From Microvirga lotononidis (GTDB taxonomy: Bacteria; Pseudomonadota; Alphaproteobacteria; Rhizobiales; Beijerinckiaceae): a stretch of DNA of 64,000 nt. The translations under genes and the position numbers were made by a program. Below the pieces are notes generated by a model that saw only the letters and a program-made list of their open reading frames with translations, searched no databases and was not told the origin of the DNA. Below are positions 57,247 through 64,000 of the stretch, one piece after another (within the stretch, counting starts at the first letter, position 1; every line of letters begins with the position of its first letter). Location of the stretch: assembly GCF_034627025.1 (NCBI RefSeq), contig NZ_CP141050.1, positions 682,001 through 746,000 on the forward strand, read 5' to 3'.

Positions 57247-57996
57247 TTAGGCTAACGTCATGCCACCATCGACGCGGATGTTGACCCCGGTCACGAAACT
57301 GCTGTCGTCTGAGGCCAGAAACAGAGCAGCACTAGCGAGCTCGTCCGGACGACCAAGGCGCCCGAGTGGAATTGCCTGCGCCGTCTGGGCCTCGAATTCT
57401 GGACGCGACTCGGGAGCAACGCCCAGTTTAGCAAGAATTGGTGTATCGACCGGCCCAGGGCTAAGCACGTTCACGCGAATACGGCGATCCTTCAGCTCCA
57501 GCGCCCAGCTTCGTGCAAACGCTTCGATTGCGGCCTTGGTGCCAGCGTAAACCGCATGACCTTCAAGGACCTTTTCACTGGCAATCGAGCTGGTGAGGAT
57601 GATGGAACCTCCTTCACGGATAAGCGGCAGAACACGCTGAACGCCGAAGAAGACTCCGCGCGTGTTCGTCGCGAATTGAGTGTCGAACTCCTCGACACTC
57701 ACTGCCTCCGTTGGCGTGATGATGTTTGTGCCAGCGTTCGCGAAATAGATATCGATGCCACCAAACCGGTTGTTAATGAGCGACACCAGCCGATCATGGG
57801 TAGTTAGCTCAGCTACGTCACCAGTGAGCCCCATTGCGTCGGAACCGAGTGTCTCGACGGTCGCTGCAACGGCATCATCACGCCGTCCGACGATGACAAC
57901 TTTGGCCCCTTCCGCAACGAATGCCTTGGCTGCGGCGAGCCCAATGCCGCTGTTTCCGCCAGTGACCACCGCGACCTTGTTCATGAGCTCTTTCAT
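57247..57996 (-). CDS. SDR-family oxidoreductase
   Basis: 249 residues from ATG 57996 with GGAG seven bases upstream. Motifs are VVTGGNSGIGLAAAKAFVAE, NAGTNIITPTEA, catalytic Ser in IILTSSIASEKVLEG, YAGTKAA and PGPVDTPILAKLG. The loop VIVGRRDDAVAA suggests NADP(H). It resembles the glucose/3-oxoacyl reductase-like SDRs found near LysR or TetR genes. The substrate cannot be told. It precedes pntA on the same strand by 103 bases. Confidence 0.92.
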   Translation of the reverse strand: MKELMNKVAVVTGGNSGIGLAAAKAFVAEGAKVVIVGRRDDAVAATVETLGSDAMGLTGDVAELTTHDRLVSLINNRFGGIDIYFANAGTNIITPTEAVSVEEFDTQFATNTRGVFFGVQRVLPLIREGGSIILTSSIASEKVLEGHAVYAGTKAAIEAFARSWALELKDRRIRVNVLSPGPVDTPILAKLGVAPESRPEFEAQTAQAIPLGRLGRPDELASAALFLASDDSSFVTGVNIRVDGGMTLA

Positions 57997-58819
57997 ATTC
58001 GTCTCCGATATCGAACGACCCATTTTGGCTCTATCCAAACGATGCCGTTAGTCCTTCATCGTGCCATTCAGTTGTTCTGGCGTGTCACATATCAGGAGCA
58101 TAGGGCGTGGCTAGGTATACCGGCCGCTTCCGCAAGGAAGCCACGACGCTCTCAGGCAAAACCGCATTGCCGACCGGACAAGCGGTCTCGAGCTGAGCGC
58201 CAGCAGTGTCCTCGAAGCAGGCCGTGAGGCGCCTCGCGCTGACTTCCCATGCATAGGGCGTCAACACCAGCGCCGCATTACTCTGGCAACAAGCATGCGC
58301 CACAACATCGACAGTTCTCGCCGAAGTCGAGGACATTTTTGCCATAGGCCGCTTCGGGTTTTACTTCAGGGATTTGGCAGAAACATCTCGTCGGTCGCGT
58401 TCTCACTCCAAGCTCCGGACCGTCGCGGCAATTCTCTCAAACTCCATGTCAGCAACGCGATCATACGACCCGCCGATCTCATCAGGACGGATTCCGGTGT
58501 GCAACGGGTGACCTCCGCCTCAAGCAGCATGAGGACTGGTGGAGCATTTGACGGCCGGGCTGAGATTGGCAAATCGACTATACTCGTCATCAGCTGTCCG
58601 CTCAGGAAAGACCCGTCGTCGATGCAAGATCTATCAAGATTTTCGACACTTGCTCATATGCTTCCGTGAGAAGGCGACCAAATGGGAGAGCCGCGCCCCC
58701 TTCGCCCGCATGACTACTGACCAAAACCCCACCTCCCCGACTGCTGCCGCTCAGGACTCTATAAGATTACCGGCTAGCATAACTCCAGAGGTCCATTGGC
58801 AACATCAACTTGACATCGC
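57997..58819. other. Intergenic region
   Basis: Only short unrelated frames occur (58295-58669 plus, 58366-58590 minus); none shows a motif or ribosome site. I see no gene. The promoter of the SDR gene should lie just upstream of 57996. Confidence 0.4.
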
Positions 58820-59872
58820 TCAAATGCGATCGACGTCGAGCATCGCCCTGGCAAAGGCCTGAGGGGCCTCCTGCGGCAGGTTGTGGCCTATGCCCTCGGT
58901 GATCAGCCGATGCTCATACCAGCCGGAGAACTTCCGGGCATAGACTGCCGGGTCCGGGTGGGGTGCGCCATTGGCATCTCCTTCCAGGGTGATCGTCGGA
59001 ACGCTGATCGGCGGGAATGCGGCGAGACGCTTCTCCAGGTCCTGAAGCTCTGGATCGCCGTCCGCCAGGCCGAGCCGCCAGCGATAATTGTGAATGACGA
59101 CATCCACGTGATCCGGGTTGTCGAAGGATGCTACCGTGCGCTCGAATGTGGCATCGTCGAATTCCCATTTCGGCGAGGCGAGCCGCCAAATGAGCCTGGC
59201 GAAATCGTGCCGGTTCTTGTCATACCCGATCCGACCGCGCTCCGTCGCGAAGTAGAACTGGTACCACCATTCGAGTTCGGCCTTGGGAGGCAACGGCATC
59301 CTGCCGGCTTCCTGGCTGCCAATCAGATAACCGCTCACGGACACCATGGCCCTGCAACGCTCCGGCCAGAGTGCCGCAACGATGTTGGCCGTCCGCGCGC
59401 CCCAGTCGCATCCGCCGAGTGTAGCCTTGTCGATCTTCAAGGCATCCATCAGCGCGGTCACATCGACGGCGAGTGCCAACGGCTGGCCATTTCGGAACGT
59501 TTCACTGGACAGAAAACGGGTCGGTCCATAGCCGCGCAAATACGGTACGATCACCCGATAGCCCGCCGAGGCCAGCAGTGGGGCCACTTCGACATAGGTG
59601 TGAATGTCGTACGGCCAGCCGTGCAGGAGAAGGATCGCAGGACCATCCGGAGGTCCGGCTTCCGCGTAGCTGACGTTGAGGACGCCGGCATCGATCTGCT
59701 TCAGCGAACCGAATGACCTGTTTGTCCCTGGCCCGAACGCAGGCGGCTCAAACGGTCTGCCTCGGCTGGGTTGCGCCTTTGCCGAGCCTATCACCGGGAG
59801 TTCGGCTGCCGCAAGCGTCACGACCGCTGTGCTCAAGAAGTGGCGGCGTTCCTGATCGATTTGTTCGGACAT
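58820..59872 (-). CDS. Exported alpha/beta hydrolase, epoxide hydrolase-like
   Basis: 350 residues. A Tat signal covers about residues 11-34 (RRHFLSTAVVTLAAAELPVIGSAKA). The alpha/beta core has the oxyanion loop ILLLHGWPYDIHTYVEVAPL, the nucleophile elbow GGCDWGARTANIVAAL with Asp instead of Ser, and the C-terminal His in EGIGHNLPQEAPQAF. A G-x-D-W-G elbow is the mark of epoxide hydrolases and haloalkane dehalogenases, which attack through an ester intermediate. It therefore likely opens an epoxide or similar ring in the periplasm. The gene stands alone. Confidence 0.88.
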   Translation of the reverse strand: MSEQIDQERRHFLSTAVVTLAAAELPVIGSAKAQPSRGRPFEPPAFGPGTNRSFGSLKQIDAGVLNVSYAEAGPPDGPAILLLHGWPYDIHTYVEVAPLLASAGYRVIVPYLRGYGPTRFLSSETFRNGQPLALAVDVTALMDALKIDKATLGGCDWGARTANIVAALWPERCRAMVSVSGYLIGSQEAGRMPLPPKAELEWWYQFYFATERGRIGYDKNRHDFARLIWRLASPKWEFDDATFERTVASFDNPDHVDVVIHNYRWRLGLADGDPELQDLEKRLAAFPPISVPTITLEGDANGAPHPDPAVYARKFSGWYEHRLITEGIGHNLPQEAPQAFARAMLDVDRI

Positions 59873-60719
59873 TGATCTCTCTCCTCAATTGGCTTCGGAC
59901 CGGAAATATCGAGTGTGGCGCATCATTACGACCCGAACCATGTGCATATCGCTCGCCTCCTTCAGATCAGCGCAGGAGTCCGAACGCGGATCGGAGGTTG
60001 GCATTGAAGAGCGCCAGCTCTTCGCACGCCGTACAGTATCCGCCCCTGTCAACGTGGGCACGGGAGGCGGCGCCGAGAGAATGCTCGGATCTGGTCCCGA
60101 ATGTCTCAACGCCGATGAAACAACTTGAATGAGTGTCCCAGGTCTCAGGCGATGCGACCTGCGGCCTGCTCCCTTCACCGGCTGGACAGCGCGCCGGCAG
60201 CACACGAATCGCGGATACTATCGTGAACCGAGTCCGATTCTGTTTCCGCATACGACCCATTCCGCCCCCCACTTGGTTGATCAATCCCATACAGCCTTCA
60301 GCCTTGGAGGAGCCTATATCGACGGGCACTCGTGATCGATTGGATCAACGGAGAGAGTCTTCTATACGTGGGTATATGTCCCGTTTCAGTGTCGATAGAG
60401 CAAGTCTCCTCAACGACGGCCGAGTGCCTCGTCGAGATACACAGCATCTTGGCCGAGTTAGAAGGGCTGGTGTGTGCCACTGATGCAGCACTCCATTTTA
60501 CAATCAAGTGCTGCAACACCGCCGGCTTTAGCCCAACAAGATCTGAGCGAACGATGAAGGCGATGCTCTTTGCCTCGTGTTGACTAGAGGTTTCCGACTT
60601 TGAACTCCTCATCATAGACCTTTGTATTGGGCAACCGCTGCCTCCGTAGGGTGGTTCAACACGGCGCGCGGCGGCATTGTCTGCCAGCGTCGGATCCTAC
60701 CGGCTTAGGGAGAAGTTCA
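59873..60719. other. Intergenic region between two hydrolase genes
   Basis: Small frames on both strands, including an 83-codon plus frame at 60332-60583 with a Cys-rich hydrophobic composition (ILAELEGLVCATDAALHF). It lacks a ribosome site and I do not call it. The end of the stretch carries the ribosome site AGGGAGAAG of the next gene. Confidence 0.35.
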
Positions 60720-61511
60720 GTGCAGAGGGTCACAAGATTTCTGTTGCTTGCTACGTTTTTTGGTGCGTCGGGTAGCGTGCTTGCGCAGCCTGCAGGATCT
60801 CAGGTCCGTCCGACCATTGTGCTGGTGCATGGCGCCTTCGCGGAGTCATCGAGCTGGAACGCAGTCATCGCCAAATTGAGCAAGGATGGCTATACAGCTG
60901 TCGCTGCGGCCAACCCGCTTCGCAGCGTCGCTGGTGATGCGGCGGCGGTCTCGGCCATGCTCCATTCGATCCCGGGGCCGGTCGTACTCGTCGGCCATTC
61001 GTACGGTGGACCGGTCATCACTGCGGCTGCCAATGGCAACGCCAATGTGAGGGCCCTCGTCTACGTGGCAGGCTTTGTTCCCGACGCGGGAGAATCCAGC
61101 CTCACGCTCTCCGGCAAGTTTCCCGGCAGCACCTTAGCAAGTGCGATTGCTGCCGTCACATTGCCGGACGGCAGCCAAGACCTCTACATCAAACCCGATA
61201 TGTTCCACGCCCAGTTCGCGGCGGATCTTCCGGAAGACCAGGCCAAGTTGATGGCAGCGACCCAGCGTCCTGTGGCGCAGGCAGCTCTCGCTGAGGCTTC
61301 GGGAGTGGCGTCATGGAAGAGCCTTCCGTCATACGTGATCTACGGCTCGAAAGACCGCAACATTCCGCCGGCTGTCATGCGCTTCATGGCGGAGCGCGCG
61401 CGCTCGGTGAGGACCATGGTTATCGAAGGTGCGTCTCATTCCTTGATGGTCTCGCATCCCAATGAGGTTGTTTCGCTGATCGAGGACGCTGTGAAGGCTC
61501 CGGAACGCTGA
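60720..61511 (+). CDS. Secreted alpha/beta hydrolase (esterase, EstC-like)
   Basis: 263 residues from GTG 60720 with AGGGAG upstream; the open frame to 60627 has no start context. A Sec signal peptide covers about residues 1-22 (VTRFLLLATFFGASGSVLAQ). Motifs are the oxyanion loop IVLVHGAFAESSSWNAVIAK, the nucleophile elbow VLVGHSYGGPVI with Ser and the His in GASHSLMVSHPNEV. The family matches small esterases/lactonases related to salicylate esterase. Located alone on plus; a second, different hydrolase lies 0.8 kb to the left. Confidence 0.9.
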   Translation: MQRVTRFLLLATFFGASGSVLAQPAGSQVRPTIVLVHGAFAESSSWNAVIAKLSKDGYTAVAAANPLRSVAGDAAAVSAMLHSIPGPVVLVGHSYGGPVITAAANGNANVRALVYVAGFVPDAGESSLTLSGKFPGSTLASAIAAVTLPDGSQDLYIKPDMFHAQFAADLPEDQAKLMAATQRPVAQAALAEASGVASWKSLPSYVIYGSKDRNIPPAVMRFMAERARSVRTMVIEGASHSLMVSHPNEVVSLIEDAVKAPER

Positions 61512-62239
61512 GCCAACCAGCCTGCTCATTTGGAAACTTAGTTCTTGAAAGGCGAGCGAGGGTCGATCCGAAGATTGTGGTTAGCGGTGACACCGGGCTC
61601 ATGAGCTCGAAAGCGGCCGAGGCAGCGGGCAAGGGATCCTAACCTGCGCTCACCGCAATGCCTGCTCATTCGCAGTCTGGCGGCAGCATTGATGGGGCGA
61701 GGACAGCCGCCATGCTGAGACATGTCTGCTCGGCGTCGTCACGTCTCATCGCGATCGACCACAGCGCCATCGCTTGAGGAACTGCGGTTTCGCTCTTCGA
61801 ACCTGGCATCGCCCCTATTCCATCGCTCAATTGTGGTGCGCGATGCGAGCGGAGGCCTGGAAGGCACCCGAGCAGATCCCACCGTGCGCCGCATCTCACC
61901 GGCCCCACATCGTCTGCAGCACCGGTTCCCACACTGCTAAGCAAATCAGCTGTCTCGTACGGCTCATAGGTGCTTCTCGCGCCTCGGCTCCGGCATCCGG
62001 ATATCTGCGAACATAGAGCCGTACATCATAGCGGGGAGTCTCGAACATCCGCACTGTTGTGGCGGGACGTTGTACGTCCGGGACTCAGAGCCTGCTCCAT
62101 CATCCGCGCCGAGGGCATTGTGGGGCAGGATTGGCTCGTCCTCCACGGCCAAGTCGAATGGCTTGGTTAGCTAACTCTATCCCATCCCATGTTGGACTTG
62201 ACGGGGTGAAGGCCTCTTGGTCGCTGCGATCGGTGTGCC
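61512..62239. other. Intergenic region
   Basis: No gene supported. Three or four overlapping short frames on both strands show no motif. Convergent ends of the esterase and kinase genes lie at the two edges. Confidence 0.4.
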
Positions 62240-64000
62240 TCAACTCTCGGTGCGATGAGGTTCTGTGAGCCCAGCCAGCGGAGCCGTCAGCGTGCAGATC
62301 ACACCTGTCGGCGCATAGTCGAGCCGGACGTTGCCCCCCACATCGCCTGCCAGCCCGCGCGTGATCAGACGCGTTCCAAACCCTTTGCGGCTCGGGGCGA
62401 CGACCAGTGGACCGCCGTGCTCCGACCAACTCAGCACGAGACAGGGATCCTGATCATTGTCCGTGAGGGCCCAGTTGAGTTCAACATAGCCCTGTGGCGC
62501 GGAGAGTGCGCCGTACTTGAGAGCGTTGGTGGCCAACTCGTGCACCAGGAGGGACAGCGAAAGCGCTGCACTGGCGTTGAGACGGACTTTCGGGCCCTGC
62601 AGGCGGAAGCGCTCTGAATGAGGATCATCATGAGGTTCGAGCGCTGAGGCCAGCACCGTCAGGATGTCGGCCTCTTCCGCGGTTCCAGCAATCAGCACAT
62701 CCTGCGCTCGGCCCATGGTGACCAGACGTGCAGCCAGCTTGTCTTGCGCCGCCTCCATGGACTCAGCGTTGCGTAGCGTCTGCGTGGCGATGGCCTGCGC
62801 CATGGTCAACACGTTCTTGAGGCGATGGCCCAGCTCCCGGTGCAGGAGCCGGAGCTGCTGCTCAGCGCGCTTGCGATCGGTGATGTCGAGCATGGCTCCG
62901 ATCATTCGGACGGGAGTGCCTGTCGGGCTGCGCACCATGTAGCTCCGGTCAAGCACGTCTGCGTACTGACCACTGGCACGCCGGAAGCGGTACTCGTGTG
63001 ACCACTCGCTGGCGCTGTCGGTGATGACCGCGCGGATGTCCCGCTCGACCCGCTCCCGATCGTCAGGGTGTATATGGTCGATCCACCACTCCCCCGTTGC
63101 TGCGATCTCATCGGGGCTGTAGCCATAGGCCGTACAGAGTGCCTCATTCCAAAGTACATGATTGGCCACGAGGTCCCAATCCCAGATTGCGTCGTTGGTG
63201 GCCTGCGTAACCAGGCGGTGACGTTCGACTGTGCTCCTAAGGACCTCATCCGCCTGCCGCTTCTCAGTGATGTCACGGACGGTCCCGATGAGGCGGATTG
63301 TGTGGCCATGCTCCCGAACAGCCCTACCACGGGCCGCGATCCAGCGCGTGCTCCCGGTGGATGGACCGATGGCTCGGAACTCGATGTCGAACACCCCGGG
63401 TCCTGCGGGATCAACAGCATCCTGAACCGCCCGATCCGCCGCCCCGCGGTCATTGGGATGAAGTCCAGCCAGGAAAGTGCCTTCGTAGCTGGCCTCTGTC
63501 TCCCCGCGCAGGCCGAATAGCTCCTTTGTCCGCGCGTCCCAACGCAGCACCCCGGTCGTCAGATCGTGATCGAAGATTCCGATGTCGGTGGCCTCGACGG
63601 CCAGGCGCAGCCTTGCCTCAGTCTCCCTGAGCTCAATCTCGGCCCCCATCCGCTCCTTGATGACGGCCACATAGGTGCTGATTGTGCGGAAGAACGCGAG
63701 ATCCTCCTCACTGAAGGCGACCCGGTTGCGCGACCCAAACGCTAGCGTACCGAGAAACTGACCATTCGCGATCAGAGGATTGCAGGCGTATGCTTGCACA
63801 CCGAGACCTTGCACTTCGCGCGCGTGGGCCTCCTGGGACACTTGGACGTCCTGCAGATACAAGGGCTGCCGGGTTTGAGCAACCCAAGCGCAGATGGTTT
63901 CGCCTGGGTCGAGCCGCGCCAGCCGAGCGGCTTCGCCCGGCTCGATGCCGACACATGATTGCAGACGCAGGGCCCCTCGTGCATCAGGCGTGAGGTGGAG
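62240..64000 (-). CDS. HWE-family sensor histidine kinase with GAF and two PAS domains (C-terminal part)
   Basis: The frame is open to the right edge, so the N-terminus is missing; 586 residues are visible. The order is: end of a GAF domain (LARLDPGETICAWVAQTRQP, LIANGQFLGTLAFGSRNRVA), PAS/PAC 1 (RLRLAVEATDIGIFDHDLTT, DITEKRQADEVL), PAS/PAC 2 (ATNDAIWDWDLVANHVLWNE, DITDRKRAEQQLRLL) and an HWE kinase core with phospho-His in LHRELGHRLKNVLTMAQAIA. The catalytic ATPase domain closes it (HELATNALKYGALSAPQGYV, RKGFGTRLITRGLAGDVGGN). Such kinases sense light, redox or small molecules in Hyphomicrobiales. No response regulator is in view. Confidence 0.92.
   Translation of the reverse strand, partial: LHLTPDARGALRLQSCVGIEPGEAARLARLDPGETICAWVAQTRQPLYLQDVQVSQEAHAREVQGLGVQAYACNPLIANGQFLGTLAFGSRNRVAFSEEDLAFFRTISTYVAVIKERMGAEIELRETEARLRLAVEATDIGIFDHDLTTGVLRWDARTKELFGLRGETEASYEGTFLAGLHPNDRGAADRAVQDAVDPAGPGVFDIEFRAIGPSTGSTRWIAARGRAVREHGHTIRLIGTVRDITEKRQADEVLRSTVERHRLVTQATNDAIWDWDLVANHVLWNEALCTAYGYSPDEIAATGEWWIDHIHPDDRERVERDIRAVITDSASEWSHEYRFRRASGQYADVLDRSYMVRSPTGTPVRMIGAMLDITDRKRAEQQLRLLHRELGHRLKNVLTMAQAIATQTLRNAESMEAAQDKLAARLVTMGRAQDVLIAGTAEEADILTVLASALEPHDDPHSERFRLQGPKVRLNASAALSLSLLVHELATNALKYGALSAPQGYVELNWALTDNDQDPCLVLSWSEHGGPLVVAPSRKGFGTRLITRGLAGDVGGNVRLDYAPTGVICTLTAPLAGLTEPHRTES

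Noticed and set aside
55581..57284. 567-codon plus-strand frame opposite pntA
   Set aside because: Antisense shadow of pntA with no motifs; pntA is unmistakable.

Overview
The window looks like an accessory or plasmid-like region of a GC-rich alphaproteobacterium. Hyphomicrobiales is most likely, possibly near Microvirga, Methylobacterium or Bosea. This is inferred from the Omp25/RopB-type porin, the HWE-family sensor kinase, the UgpC-type sugar transporter style and the insertion-sequence repertoire. The genus is a guess. No rRNA or tRNA gene was recognised.

Layout. (1) 1-6 kb: the start of an outer-membrane porin and a 1646-residue secreted protein with a beta-propeller-like N-terminus, Ig-like repeats and an RTX C-terminus. 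(2) 6-16.5 kb: an insertion-sequence scrapyard. It holds a dead IS481 transposase, an IS630 stub, an ISNCY element with an IS256 element inserted in its transposase gene (8-bp target duplication and rejoinable reading frame visible), and an IS110. Between them lie small stress or detoxification genes: ArsR/SRPBCC/DHFR-like operon, Nudix, VOC and GNAT. (3) 17-26 kb: a mobilizable-element module with DUF2958, VapBC, a ParA operon with two paralogous small RHH-like proteins and a frameshifted WGR gene, then MobC and a large relaxase. Between parA and mobC lies a 351-bp tract in strict 9-bp register, made of two arrays of degenerate CTTYSGAAG-like units around an AT-rich core. It is a strong candidate centromere. 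A bulged hairpin in front of mobC is a candidate oriT.

(4) 26-45 kb: a catabolic island. A nine-gene operon on the minus strand is read from about 41.1 to 29.6 kb. It encodes a sugar-type ABC transporter (binding protein, two permeases, ATPase), a ROK regulator, an M24-fold protein that appears to lack metal ligands, an aldo/keto reductase, a cytoplasmic BisC-like molybdoenzyme and an M20 amidohydrolase. Beside it are a creatininase-family hydrolase, an orphan peptide-type binding protein, a nitroreductase, an M81 (MlrC) peptidase and a GMC dehydrogenase with its small subunit. The substrate is unknown.

(5) 45-64 kb: an IS30, then genes centred on NADPH supply (zwf-gnd and pntA-pntB), two SDR oxidoreductases, a LysR regulator, a degenerate receiver protein, two alpha/beta hydrolases and the C-terminal part of a GAF-PAS-PAS-HWE sensor kinase that runs off the window. 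Several long intergenic stretches here contain nothing I can support.
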